NCBI GenBank assembly: GCA_018715595.1
Contig: DVLI01000026.1
Location: 253,966-317,965, forward strand
DNA from: Candidatus Caccoplasma merdavium
GTDB taxonomy: Bacteria; Bacteroidota; Bacteroidia; Bacteroidales; UBA11471
Direction: 5' to 3'
Length of the DNA stretch: 64,000 nt
A program made the position numbers and the translations under genes. The notes beneath the pieces are model-generated. The model saw nothing but the letters and a program-made list of their open reading frames with translations, was not told the origin of the DNA and did no database searches. How positions within the stretch are numbered: the first letter of the stretch is position 1; every line of letters starts with the position of its first letter. Positions 17,350 to 26,724 of the stretch are shown one piece after another.

Positions 17350-17991
17350 CTATTGTTTCGCAGTCAACTTCTCTACCCAAGAGGCTGACGGAATGAGCCA
17401 AATCTCCACCCGTCGGTTTTCTTCCCGACCTTGATAGGTATTGTTACGAGCTATGGGTTCGGCCGCCCCTACTCCATAAGGGAGCACGATGGAGGTCGCG
17501 CCAAGCCGTTGTTTCAAAAGGGCCGCCACGGCATCGGCTCGCTGCTGGGAGAGTTGCGTTATGTAAGTGGCACTGCCGGCATTGGCCGTGTGTGCCGATA
17601 CGATGAAACGGAAATCGTCACCCGGGAAAAGCGTCGGGAGTTTTTCGAGAAGTTCTTTCCCCTTGCCAGACAGTTCGGCTCCGTTGGGAAGGAACAGTCG
17701 CGAAGCAGGCACAGTGACACATGCCACCACGCTGTCGCGCATGGTCGTAACCTGTGCCGGGAAGATTTTGAGAAGAGAAGCTATCCGCTTCTGCATCGCT
17801 TCACGCACATGAGGTTTCGTTTCGGGAGTGAGGGTCAGCCAGGCAATATGCTCTCCGCGAGTCATGGCATGCCAATCGGGGGCTGGCGTCAGGTCTTTTT
17901 TCTTGACCGCATCGGCGGAGCCGGCGACAAGCATGCCGCAAACAAAAAGCAGCCCCGTGATGAAAAGAGGTCTTATTCTCATCTGTTTCAT
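17350..17991 (-). CDS. OmpA-family C-terminal domain protein
   Basis: A 213-residue exported protein. A hydrophobic signal (RPLFITGLLFVCGMLVAG) is followed by a short unique region and an OmpA-like peptidoglycan-binding domain (about residues 105-205) with FIVSAHTANAGS, the QRADAVAALL helix and the closing NRRVEIWLIP. It probably sits in the periplasm near the cell wall. The chosen start (17989-17991) overlaps the stop of the upstream gene as TGATG, which implies coupled translation. Confidence 0.83.
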   Translation of the reverse strand: MKQMRIRPLFITGLLFVCGMLVAGSADAVKKKDLTPAPDWHAMTRGEHIAWLTLTPETKPHVREAMQKRIASLLKIFPAQVTTMRDSVVACVTVPASRLFLPNGAELSGKGKELLEKLPTLFPGDDFRFIVSAHTANAGSATYITQLSQQRADAVAALLKQRLGATSIVLPYGVGAAEPIARNNTYQGREENRRVEIWLIPSASWVEKLTAKQ

Positions 17992-18311
17992 CAATCTTCG
18001 AAGACGCCCAAGGAGTCGCAATAATCCAACTCGCCCTCTACGACAGCAGCAATGTCTTCGTCGCTGAGAGTGTATATTTTCTCTTTTCGCGCACTGGCGA
18101 TGACATACTCTATCAACTCGTCATCGGCAATCTCTACCGACTCTTCTTTGTCTTCATCGAGCAGGCCGCGCGACTCATAATAGTCATATACCAAATCGAT
18201 AATATAATTTATCTGATTGTCGTCGAGAGCCAATGATGGATTGTTTTTGCGAATGAACTTTACGGCGTCGTCTTCGTCGTATGTGAGCAAATCATTTTTT
18301 TCGGTCGTCAT
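17991..18311 (-). CDS. Small acidic protein of unknown function
   Basis: A 106-residue, strongly acidic cytoplasmic protein (runs such as YDEDD, DEDKEES and SDEDI) with predicted helices and no membrane segment. I do not recognise the family; it seems to be one of the conserved small hypothetical proteins of Bacteroidales. A near-consensus -7 box (TATCTTTA, 18334-18341, minus strand) precedes the ATG. Its last base overlaps the start of the OmpA-like gene, so the two are co-expressed. Confidence 0.75.
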   Translation of the reverse strand: MTTEKNDLLTYDEDDAVKFIRKNNPSLALDDNQINYIIDLVYDYYESRGLLDEDKEESVEIADDELIEYVIASARKEKIYTLSDEDIAAVVEGELDYCDSLGVFED

Positions 18312-18373
18312 ATCATGTTGTTTTTATGAGATGTAAAGATACGCAGGAAGGACGATTTATGCAAATGCCTCCG

Positions 18374-19324
18374 TCAAATATTTTTATTCCGAGAATGACT
18401 TTGCGCCGCGAGTTCGGCATCGAGCTGGGCTCTCGACTTACTTTGGGTTACAAAATAGACACCCGAGAATATCAACAGCACGGCCACTCCTATCGAGAAA
18501 GAGAATACACTCAACCCCAACGCCACAGAGACTATCGTGGCAACAACTGGCTGGGCGTAGTTATACATGCTGATGATGGTAGGCCGCAACAGATGCTGTC
18601 CCGTCGTCATGAAAAGATACGAGAGGAACGTCGCGCCGAATACCACAAAAGCAAGTCGCCAATAAATCGAGAAAGGCAACGAGAGGTAATCGACCGCCAA
18701 TATCTCATTGTACGAAAACGGGAGGAAACATATCGAGGCATAAAGAAAAAGCCACTTGCTCACCGTCACAGGGGAATAGCGAGATATAAGCCCTTTGAAA
18801 AGGGTAAGATAAATACAGAAACTGACTTGTGCCAACAAGCAAAGCAAGTCGCCCAAGGCATTACCCGAAGAGACTCCCCCATGCGACGAAGAGTTACCAA
18901 AAATAAGTATCAAAGCTCCCGAAACGCCCAACACGGTACCAATGACCTTCTTCCAAGTTATGGGTTCTCGCAGGAATATGGCCGAGAGTATCATCGTAAT
19001 GATAGGTGGCATGGAGGTGATGATGGAGGCATCTACCGGAGAGGTGAGAGACAAGCCATAGATGAACATGCCTTGGTTGAACACGATACCAAACAATGCG
19101 GCAAAAAGCAACATGACTTTATCGCGACGCGTCACATGTTCGTGAGGGAGAAAAAGCGAAAGAATCCAAAAGGCGAAACAAGCCCCCAGCATACGATAGG
19201 CCGTCACGGCCGTAGCCGATACGGCGGCAAGAGCTTCTTTCCCTATTGGGGCATTCAGTCCCCAAATAATATTGGCAGCCAATAATGCGACATGGCCTTT
19301 CCAAGAAAAATCACTTGTCTTCAT
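18374..19324 (-). CDS. EamA/DMT family transporter
   Basis: A 316-residue inner-membrane protein of the drug/metabolite transporter superfamily: ten hydrophobic segments in two EamA repeats, the first starting ALLAANIIWGLNAPIGKEAL and the second around LLCLLAQVSFCIYLTLFKG. It probably exports an amino acid or other metabolite; the substrate is not readable. ATG at 19322-19324 is preferred to the TTG one codon upstream. A -7 box (TATCTTTG, 19354-19361) lies 30 bases upstream. Confidence 0.88.
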   Translation of the reverse strand: MKTSDFSWKGHVALLAANIIWGLNAPIGKEALAAVSATAVTAYRMLGACFAFWILSLFLPHEHVTRRDKVMLLFAALFGIVFNQGMFIYGLSLTSPVDASIITSMPPIITMILSAIFLREPITWKKVIGTVLGVSGALILIFGNSSSHGGVSSGNALGDLLCLLAQVSFCIYLTLFKGLISRYSPVTVSKWLFLYASICFLPFSYNEILAVDYLSLPFSIYWRLAFVVFGATFLSYLFMTTGQHLLRPTIISMYNYAQPVVATIVSVALGLSVFSFSIGVAVLLIFSGVYFVTQSKSRAQLDAELAAQSHSRNKNI

Positions 19325-19353
19325 CAAAAATCAATACTTACTAAAAACCGCTG

Positions 19354-19361
19354 CAAAGATA
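19354..19361 (-). promoter_or_regulatory. -7 box of the EamA gene
   Basis: The minus strand reads TATCTTTG, 30 bases before the ATG. Confidence 0.65.
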
Positions 19362-19430
19362 GCGAGAAAGAAAATGACTACGCTCAATCTTATGCCAAAT
19401 TCTATCACAGAATGAGTGTGGATTAAACAA

Positions 19431-19464
19431 AAAAGAGCGGGCTACCTTGGCAACCCGCTCTTTT
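19431..19464. terminator. Terminator of clpB
   Basis: An 11-base perfect stem (AAAAGAGCGGG at 19431-19441 with 19454-19464) and a 12-base loop lie just beyond the clpB stop. The leftward product runs into a U-rich tail. Confidence 0.8.
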
Positions 19465-19476
19465 ATTTTCATGTTG

Positions 19477-22065
19477 TTAATTACGGAATATCAAGCCCGA
19501 TGCATCGGCATCGATGACAATGGGTTTCTCCTTGTCGACTTTCTGTGCCAACAAATCTTTGGACAACTGGTTGAGCACATAACGATGTATGACACGTTTC
19601 ACGGGTCTCGCACCGAACTCGGGATCATACCCTTGACGGGCAATGAAGTCGAGAGCCGCCGGTGTCACTTCGAGTTTCACATCATTGGCAGCCAAGAGTT
19701 TTCCGACGTTGTGCAACTGCATCGAAACGATTTCGCGTATCTGAGCCTCATTGAGCGGCGTAAACATGATCGTCTCGTCGATACGGTTGAGGAACTCGGG
19801 ACGTATGGTCTGTTTCAACATATCGAGCACTTGATTCTTGGTCTTCTCGGTAATCTCTTCCCGATTCGTATCGTTGAGGTGCTCAAAGTTCTCGCGTATC
19901 AACTGTGACCCCATGTTGGAGGTCATGATGATAATCGTGTTCTTGAAGTTGACCAATCGGCCCTTGTTGTCGGTGAGTCGGCCATCGTCGAGCACTTGCA
20001 GCAAGATGTTGAAGATGTCGGGGTGGGCCTTCTCTATCTCATCGAACAGCACAACCGAATAGGGCTTGCGTCGAATGGCTTCGGTGAGTTGACCGCCTTC
20101 TTCGTATCCGACATATCCGGGAGGCGAACCGATGAGTCGCGTCACGCTGAACTTGTCTTGGTATTCGCTCATGTCGATACGGGTCATCATGTTCTCGTCG
20201 TCGAACAGGTATTCGGCCAAGGCCTTGGCCAACTCGGTTTTTACGACACCGGTCGTTCCCAAGAAGATAAACGAACCGATAGGACGACGCGGGTCGCTCA
20301 GTCCCGCACGGCTGCGGCGCACGGCGTCGGCAACAGCCTGTATGGCTTCGTCCTGTCCCACGACACGCTTGTGCAGCTCTTCTTCGAGATGCAGCAGTTT
20401 TTCCTTCTCACTCTGCAACATCTTCTTCACGGGGATACCCGTCCAGCGTGAAACGACATCGGCAATATCGTCGGCATCGACCTCTTCCTTTATCATCGCT
20501 CCGCCGCCCTGCTGCTCTTTGAGTCGGGCCTGAATCTCCTTTATCTCATCTTCCTTGGCCTTGATTTTACCATAACGTATCTCGGCGACTTTCTCATAGT
20601 TGCCTTCACGCTCGGCACGGTCGGCCTCGAAACGGAGATTTTCGATTTCGATTTTGTTCTGCTGTATCTTGTTGTGCAAGTTTCGCTCGGCCTCCCATTT
20701 GGCCTTATAACGAGTCTCTTCTTCCTTCAAGTCGGCAATTTCCTTGGAAAGCGAAGAGAGTTTCACTTCGTCATTTTCCCGTTTGATGGCCTCGCGTTCG
20801 ATTTCGAGCTGTTTGATACGGCGGGAGATTTCGTCCAACTCCTGCGGGACGGAATCGATTTCGAGACGCAACTTGGCAGCAGCCTCGTCCATCAGGTCGA
20901 TGGCCTTGTCGGGCAGGAAACGGTCGGTAATATAACGTTCCGAGAGTTTCACGGCCGCAATGATGGCATCGTCTTTGATACGCACCTTGTGGTGATTCTC
21001 ATAGCGTTCTTTCAAGCCACGGAGGATAGAAATCGTACTCAACTCATCGGGCTCGTCGACCATGACAATCTGGAAACGACGTTCCAATGCCTTGTCTTTC
21101 TCGAAATATTTCTGGTATTCATCGAGCGTCGTGGCACCGATAGCCCGCAATTCTCCTCGTGCCAAAGCCGGTTTCAGAATATTGGCGGCGTCCATGGCCC
21201 CCTCTCCTTTACCGGCACCCACAAGGGTGTGTATCTCATCGATGAAAAGAATTATCTCGCCATCGGCCTGTATCACTTCATTGACTACGGCTTTGAGTCG
21301 TTCCTCAAACTCGCCCTTGTATTTGGCGCCGGCAACCAACGCGCCCATATCGAGCGAATAGATTTGCTTCGACTTCAAATTTTCGGGCACGTCACCGCGC
21401 ACGATACGATGAGCCAAACCTTCGGCAATGGCCGTCTTACCGGTACCGGGTTCTCCAATGAGAATAGGGTTGTTCTTGGTGCGTCGGCTCAAAATCTGCA
21501 ACACGCGGCGTATCTCATCGTCACGGCCGATGACAGGGTCCAATTTACCCGAACGGGCCCGCTCGTTGAGGTTAATGGCATATTTGCTCAACGAGTTGTA
21601 TGTATCCTCGGCCGAGGCATCTTTCACTTTCTGCCCCTTGCGCAACTCGTCGATGGCCAATCCCAGTTCCTTCTCGGCGACACCGGCATCTTTCAAGATT
21701 TTCGATGCCGTGCAAGAGGTCTGCAAAATAGCCATGATTATGGCTTCGAGCGGCACGAACTGGTCGCCCAATTTGGACGAATAATCGACCGCCTTCTGCA
21801 ATACGGTATTGCTCTCGCGACTCAGATAGGGCTCGCCTCCGCTGACTTTGGGCAACGAATCGACTTCTCGGTCAAGGGCAGTTTTCAACAGGGAGGTATT
21901 GACTCCCAGTTTTTGGAACAGGTAACCGATAAGACTCTCGCCCACATCCATGACACCCAACAAGAGGTGTGTAGGCTCGATCGACTGCTGATTGCGGCGC
22001 GTGGCCATATCGACAGCCTTCTGCACAGCTTCCTGCGACTTGATGGTAAAATTGTTAAAGTTCAT
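19477..22065 (-). CDS. clpB: ClpB disaggregase
   Basis: This Hsp100 chaperone hexamer pulls proteins out of aggregates with DnaK. The 862 residues hold the N-domain (1-150), NBD1 with Walker A GEPGTGKT (near 205), the coiled-coil middle domain (about 400-520), NBD2 and the C-terminal small domain. NBD2 is unusual: the Walker A loop reads GTTGVVKT, so V608 stands where the GxxxxGK motif needs its last glycine, next to K609. Walker [14 protein letters not shown] and the pore loop [10 protein letters not shown] are intact. The upstream AAAGGAG is one of the few good Shine-Dalgarno sequences here, which fits a strongly made stress protein. Confidence 0.97.
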   Translation of the reverse strand: MNFNNFTIKSQEAVQKAVDMATRRNQQSIEPTHLLLGVMDVGESLIGYLFQKLGVNTSLLKTALDREVDSLPKVSGGEPYLSRESNTVLQKAVDYSSKLGDQFVPLEAIIMAILQTSCTASKILKDAGVAEKELGLAIDELRKGQKVKDASAEDTYNSLSKYAINLNERARSGKLDPVIGRDDEIRRVLQILSRRTKNNPILIGEPGTGKTAIAEGLAHRIVRGDVPENLKSKQIYSLDMGALVAGAKYKGEFEERLKAVVNEVIQADGEIILFIDEIHTLVGAGKGEGAMDAANILKPALARGELRAIGATTLDEYQKYFEKDKALERRFQIVMVDEPDELSTISILRGLKERYENHHKVRIKDDAIIAAVKLSERYITDRFLPDKAIDLMDEAAAKLRLEIDSVPQELDEISRRIKQLEIEREAIKRENDEVKLSSLSKEIADLKEEETRYKAKWEAERNLHNKIQQNKIEIENLRFEADRAEREGNYEKVAEIRYGKIKAKEDEIKEIQARLKEQQGGGAMIKEEVDADDIADVVSRWTGIPVKKMLQSEKEKLLHLEEELHKRVVGQDEAIQAVADAVRRSRAGLSDPRRPIGSFIFLGTTGVVKTELAKALAEYLFDDENMMTRIDMSEYQDKFSVTRLIGSPPGYVGYEEGGQLTEAIRRKPYSVVLFDEIEKAHPDIFNILLQVLDDGRLTDNKGRLVNFKNTIIIMTSNMGSQLIRENFEHLNDTNREEITEKTKNQVLDMLKQTIRPEFLNRIDETIMFTPLNEAQIREIVSMQLHNVGKLLAANDVKLEVTPAALDFIARQGYDPEFGARPVKRVIHRYVLNQLSKDLLAQKVDKEKPIVIDADASGLIFRN

Positions 22066-22372
22066 ATCTTATCACTCCTTTCTTTTATTTTCAGGTCTTT
22101 TACCTTTAAATCTGCAAAGCCAGTGCCAGAGTCGACAAATAGACAAGTCGTCTGTTTTTCAATCTCTTAGTATGACAAAACGGCAGATACCCAGAGTGCC
22201 GCATCGCGATAAACAGGTTATCGAACGTCAATTAGCGGTCTATTTTTCACTGCCATTTTGACGGGTCGATAGGAAGGCCGCCCCGTGCCGACACAGATTA
22301 TAACACGTTTTAAAGGGCGGGAGTTGCGACAAACGGCAAGAAAAAGTTATCTTTGCAACGTATTTCATCTCT
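22066..22372. other. Divergent promoter region clpB / tgt
   Basis: This 307-base gap holds the tgt promoter near its right end and presumably the clpB promoter near its left end. No clear -7 box for clpB was found, so it may use another sigma factor. No further gene or RNA is evident. Confidence 0.5.
22348..22355 (+). promoter_or_regulatory. -7 box of the tgt operon
   Basis: TATCTTTG lies 17 bases before the tgt ATG. A weak TTGCG at 22324-22328 has the 19-base spacing of a -33 element. Confidence 0.65.
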
Positions 22373-23503
22373 ATGGATTTCATTCTACAACATACCGACC
22401 CGCAAAGCAATGCCCGAGCCGGCCTCATCACGACCGACCACGGAACGATAGAGACCCCGATATTCATGCCCGTAGGAACCGTAGGCAGCGTCAAAGCCGT
22501 GCATCAACACGAGTTGCGCGACGACATAAAAGCCCAAATCATACTGGGCAACACCTATCACCTCTATCTGCGGCCGGGGCTCGACATTCTCGAACGCGCC
22601 GGCGGACTGCACAAGTTCAACGGTTGGGACCGACCGATACTCACCGACAGCGGTGGGTTCCAAGTCTTCTCGCTCTCGGGCATACGCAAACTCACCGAGG
22701 AAGGCGTGCAATTCCGCTCCCACATCGACGGCTCGAAACATCTCTTTACCCCTGAAAACGTAGTCGACACCCAACGCATCATCGGCGCCGACATCATCAT
22801 GGCTCTCGACGAGTGTACCCCGGGTGATGCCGACTATGCTTATGCCCGCAAATCGTTGTCGCTTACCCAACGATGGCTCGACCGGGGTTGGAAGCACATG
22901 AATGAAACCGAAGGGAAATACGGTTACCGACAAGCCTTCTTCCCCATCGTGCAAGGGTGTGTCTATCCCGAATTGCGCCGCGAAGCCGCCCGACATGTCG
23001 CCGACTTGGGTGCCGACGGGAATGCCATCGGCGGTCTGGCCGTAGGAGAGCCGACGGAGAAAATGTATGAAATGATCGAAGTCGTCAACGAAATACTGCC
23101 GGCCGACAAACCTCGCTATCTCATGGGGGTCGGGACGCCGGCCAACTTGCTCGAAGCCATCGAACGCGGAGTCGACATGTTCGACTGCGTCATGCCCACC
23201 CGTAACGGGCGCAACGGCATGCTCTTTACCCGCAACGGCATCATGAACATGCGCAACCGCAAATGGGCCGACGACTTCTCTCCCATCGAAGAAGGTGGCG
23301 CGTCGTATGTCGATGAGCAATACACCCGCGCCTACCTGCGCCACCTCTTCATCGCCGACGAACTATTGGCACTGCAAATCGCCTCGATACACAACCTGGC
23401 CTTCTATCTGTGGCTCGTGCGCGAAGCCCGCAAGCACATCATCGCCGGCGACTTCACTTCGTGGAAAAAAGAGACGGTCGTCCGCGTTACCCAACGATTA
23501 TAA
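22373..23503 (+). CDS. tgt: tRNA-guanine transglycosylase
   Basis: Tgt swaps guanine 34 of tRNAs with GUN anticodons for a queuosine precursor. The 376-residue TIM barrel has ILTDSGGFQVFSL with the first active aspartate and MFDCVMPTRNGRNG with the nucleophile. The zinc site is not canonical: where bacterial Tgt has C-x-C-x2-C, this protein reads EGGASYVDEQ (307-316), so all three cysteines are absent, although H340 in SIHNLAFY remains. The fold must hold without zinc there. lptG-like follows after 17 bases in one operon. Confidence 0.95.
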   Translation: MDFILQHTDPQSNARAGLITTDHGTIETPIFMPVGTVGSVKAVHQHELRDDIKAQIILGNTYHLYLRPGLDILERAGGLHKFNGWDRPILTDSGGFQVFSLSGIRKLTEEGVQFRSHIDGSKHLFTPENVVDTQRIIGADIIMALDECTPGDADYAYARKSLSLTQRWLDRGWKHMNETEGKYGYRQAFFPIVQGCVYPELRREAARHVADLGADGNAIGGLAVGEPTEKMYEMIEVVNEILPADKPRYLMGVGTPANLLEAIERGVDMFDCVMPTRNGRNGMLFTRNGIMNMRNRKWADDFSPIEEGGASYVDEQYTRAYLRHLFIADELLALQIASIHNLAFYLWLVREARKHIIAGDFTSWKKETVVRVTQRL

Positions 23504-23520
23504 TCTCCCCGGCACTGAAT

Positions 23521-24591
23521 ATGGTAAAAAAAATCGACCTATATATTATACGGAAATTTTTAGGGACCTACGTCTTTGCCATAGCCCTGATTATCTCTAT
23601 CGTCGTGGTCTTCGATGTGAACGAGAAACTCGACGCCTTGCTCAAAGCCCCGCTCAAAGCGACCATCGTAGATTATTACCTCAACTTTATTCCGTACTTT
23701 GTCAGCCTGTTCAGCCCGCTGTTTACCTTCATATCGGTCATATTCTTTACCTCGAAACTGGCCGACAATTCCGAAATCATTGCCATGCTGGCCAGCGGCA
23801 TCAGTTTCAAACGGCTGCTCGTTCCCTACATGATTTCGGCAGGCATCATCGCCGGTCTCAATTTCTACCTCAACAGCTACGTTATCCCGCCGGCAACGGC
23901 CACCCGCATCGAATACCAAAACACCTATGTCAAGAACAAAAAGGTCGACTACGCCAGCAACATACAACTGCAAGTAGAGCCGGGAGTCATTGCCTACATC
24001 AGCCGATATGACAACCGCACCAAGACCGGATACCGTTTTTCGCTTGAAAAATTCGACGGGAAGATTCTGAAATCAAGACTCATTGCCCAATCGGTCACCT
24101 ATGACGAGAACTACCATTGGGTCGTAAAAAACTATGTGATTCGCGACTTCGACGGCATGCACGAGTACCTCTCCCGCGGTTCACAACTCGACACGCTCAT
24201 ACACATCGAACCGGCAGATTTCCTCATCTCAAAATATGACAGCGAACTGATGACCACCCCCGAACTGAAAACCTACATCGAACGGCAGAAACAACGGGGC
24301 GTGGCCAATATCATCGGCTTCGAAATCGAATACCACCGGCGTTTTGCCAACACGGCAGCAGCCTTTATTCTCACCCTCATCGGGGTATCACTTTCTTCCC
24401 GCAAGGTCAAGGGGGGAATGGGGTTCAACATCGCCATGGGTCTGTTGCTGAGTTTTTCCTATATCCTCTTCGACATGGTCTCCTCGACATTTGCCATATC
24501 GGGTGCCACATCACCACAAATCGCCGTGTGGATTCCCAACATACTTTACGCGTTCATCGCCATCGGTCTATACTTCAAAGCCCCGAAATAA
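23521..24591 (+). CDS. LptG/LptF family permease
   Basis: A 356-residue inner-membrane protein of the YjgP/YjgQ family, the permease part of the LptBFG complex that extracts lipopolysaccharide from the inner membrane. It has about three helices at each end with a periplasmic beta-jellyroll region between (about residues 130-255). ATG at 23521 is chosen because MVKKIDLYIIRKFLGTYV is the family opening; a longer frame would overlap tgt. Partner lptF and lptB genes are not in the window. Co-transcription with tgt is inferred from the 17-base gap. Confidence 0.88.
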   Translation: MVKKIDLYIIRKFLGTYVFAIALIISIVVVFDVNEKLDALLKAPLKATIVDYYLNFIPYFVSLFSPLFTFISVIFFTSKLADNSEIIAMLASGISFKRLLVPYMISAGIIAGLNFYLNSYVIPPATATRIEYQNTYVKNKKVDYASNIQLQVEPGVIAYISRYDNRTKTGYRFSLEKFDGKILKSRLIAQSVTYDENYHWVVKNYVIRDFDGMHEYLSRGSQLDTLIHIEPADFLISKYDSELMTTPELKTYIERQKQRGVANIIGFEIEYHRRFANTAAAFILTLIGVSLSSRKVKGGMGFNIAMGLLLSFSYILFDMVSSTFAISGATSPQIAVWIPNILYAFIAIGLYFKAPK

Positions 24592-24665
24592 CAAATCCGT
24601 AATTTCTCCAGGTTTATTTTTGAGACAAGATACATGTTCACCCACAGCAATAGGGTGCGACAGTC

Positions 24666-25649
24666 TTATTTCACGTTCCGTCTCAACCACTTATACTTGA
24701 CGTGCAGATAAACATAAAGCGCCATGCGGTAGAAAAAGCCCAAACGCATACGCCCCAATATCTTGCAACAACGTACTTTTCTCGTACGAGGAGGTTCCAT
24801 GCCCCATCTTGTCCGATAGGTACGGGTCAAATCGTCCATCTGACGGTACCGTCCCAGCAAGAGATAGTTCTCGATGAGCTCGACATAAAGTTGAGCAAGT
24901 TGCCCGGAGCAACGATAAGCCGCCATGTCATCGCCAAAACGTTCGAGCATGAGTTCTTGCGCTTTCATGCGACGTTCGATAAGTATGCGACGTGTCCTTA
25001 TCGTTTCCCGAGTCACGCTATCGGCACGCCCCCGTTCGCGTATCGTAACGATACGGTTGGTAAACAACATTTTGCCGGCCTCTTTATAAAAAGATAGGAA
25101 AAAGGCCCCTTCGTGTATGCGCACACGTTCATCGAACGGATAACGTTTCATTATCTCGGCATCGATGCAATGGATAAAATCCCCTCCTATCCGGCCACTC
25201 AAAAAGTCGAGGTAAGTCAGTTCCTTCGTTGTCCCGGCTTCCAGACGCATCGACGAATAATCGATGTCGTCGGGGGCGAACATGTAGTAGCGATAGCCGG
25301 GATTACTGCGTATTGTGGCATCGACAAACCTCAGGGCGTCACCGACAAAATAGTCGTCACTGTCGAGTATGATGATATAATCGCCTGAGGCGGCTCTTAC
25401 CGCGGCATTGCGGGCGGCATTGGTACCCCGGTTTTCGGGGAAATCGATATAATGCAAACGGGCACTTTCCCTTGCCCACTTCTCACAAAGAGTTCCAGTA
25501 TTGTCGCGGCTCCCGTCATTGACCACGATATGTTCTATTGCAAAGCCGTTTGCCTCGTCACCTTGGGGAGATTGATTGTCGACACTCCTTATGCAACGCT
25601 CTATACAGTCTTCTCGATTATATACAGGAGTAATGATACTGTATTTCAT
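24666..25649 (-). CDS. Family 2 glycosyltransferase
   Basis: A 327-residue GT-A fold transferase. The nucleotide-sugar-binding start is YSIITPVYNREDCIERCI and the metal motif is LDSDDYF near residue 108. A basic, weakly hydrophobic C-terminus suggests membrane association. It likely adds a sugar to a lipid-linked glycan; donor and acceptor are unknown. Its ATG overlaps the stop of the preceding glycosyltransferase as ATGA, so translation is coupled. It is the last gene of the five-gene envelope operon. Confidence 0.9.
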   Translation of the reverse strand: MKYSIITPVYNREDCIERCIRSVDNQSPQGDEANGFAIEHIVVNDGSRDNTGTLCEKWARESARLHYIDFPENRGTNAARNAAVRAASGDYIIILDSDDYFVGDALRFVDATIRSNPGYRYYMFAPDDIDYSSMRLEAGTTKELTYLDFLSGRIGGDFIHCIDAEIMKRYPFDERVRIHEGAFFLSFYKEAGKMLFTNRIVTIRERGRADSVTRETIRTRRILIERRMKAQELMLERFGDDMAAYRCSGQLAQLYVELIENYLLLGRYRQMDDLTRTYRTRWGMEPPRTRKVRCCKILGRMRLGFFYRMALYVYLHVKYKWLRRNVK

Positions 25650-26584
25650 TTTTCTTTCTTTTTTGTCATCAAGGTGCGTTTTTTATGACGGGCAATGGCC
25701 ATTACATAGGCGGCGTAAAATCGCGCCCGGCTCTTTATTTCCCAACCGAACATGGACTTGTAGGCATTTTTTATCGCCGCAAACGTACCTTTTTCCGAAG
25801 GATATTCCACAAATGAATAAATTCCTTGGTTGATGAGCCTGTCGCAATCATGATTCAATATGCGACACGTTTTTCCATCTTCGACCGAATAGGATTGGGC
25901 AATCTCCCGCAAACAATGAGCGGCACGGAACTGATGCAGGACCTTACGCAACGTATCGCGACTGGCACACGCCGATGTCGTATTGAGACGGTAAACATAC
26001 ACCGCTTCACGGCAATAGGCGATTTCCCTACAACAAGGTATCAGTCGATAGATAAAGAGGCGGTCTTCGGAATAGGCCAATCCATCGATAAATCGCACCT
26101 TATTTTCTCGAATAATGTCAGCACGGAACAAATATCCCCACAAGGCAAAATGCCTTATCGACGTCACGTCACACGGCAATACCTCATCGGGCCAGGAATG
26201 GAGAAGCGACATTTGTCCGTCTTTGAGCTTCATGGCGTTGGCAAGGACCACATCGGCATTGGTTGCCAAAGCTCTCTGCGAAAGAGTTGTCAAAGCACCG
26301 GGCAGGAGATAGTCATCGGCATCGACAAATGCAATCCAATCGCCCGACGCTCTCGCCAAGCCTTTATTACGCGCTTTACTGACACCTTCGTTCGGACCAT
26401 CGATAAGTTTTATTGCCGAATATGTTTTTTCATATTCGGACAAAATGGACAAAGATTCATCGGTACTTCCGTCATTGACCATTATCAACTCATAATCGTT
26501 GAACGACTGAGACAATATACTGTCGATGCACGCCCGCAAATAACGAGCCGCATTATAGACCGGTATAATTATCGAAATCATCAT
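25646..26584 (-). CDS. Family 2 glycosyltransferase
   Basis: A 312-residue GT2 enzyme opening MMISIIIPVYNAARYLRACI with the metal-binding VDADDYLLPG near residue 88. Its start is set at the first of two adjacent ATGs (26582-26584); an 11-codon upstream extension lacks support. It overlaps the next GT2 gene by four bases. With the flippase upstream it probably builds a short oligosaccharide on undecaprenyl phosphate. Confidence 0.9.
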   Translation of the reverse strand: MMISIIIPVYNAARYLRACIDSILSQSFNDYELIMVNDGSTDESLSILSEYEKTYSAIKLIDGPNEGVSKARNKGLARASGDWIAFVDADDYLLPGALTTLSQRALATNADVVLANAMKLKDGQMSLLHSWPDEVLPCDVTSIRHFALWGYLFRADIIRENKVRFIDGLAYSEDRLFIYRLIPCCREIAYCREAVYVYRLNTTSACASRDTLRKVLHQFRAAHCLREIAQSYSVEDGKTCRILNHDCDRLINQGIYSFVEYPSEKGTFAAIKNAYKSMFGWEIKSRARFYAAYVMAIARHKKRTLMTKKKEK

Positions 26585-26724
26585 CGCTCTGCTGATTTTA
26601 ATAATGAATGAGAACAAAAGAGCCCAAACGCCTGAACGTCATAATTGCCAAACGGCCTCTTATCCCCTACAAATATAAGGATTAATCCCAAAGTGTACCA
26701 CAAAACATCGGCAAGAAATCGCAA

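Noticed and set aside
18326-19285. A 319-codon plus-strand frame rich in R, H and Q
   Set aside because: It lies antisense to the EamA transporter; its composition is that of a reversed membrane-protein gene.
20674-22170. A 498-codon plus-strand open frame antisense to clpB
   Set aside because: It mirrors a perfectly recognisable ClpB on the other strand, has no promoter box and no familiar domain; codon bias of the real gene keeps it open.
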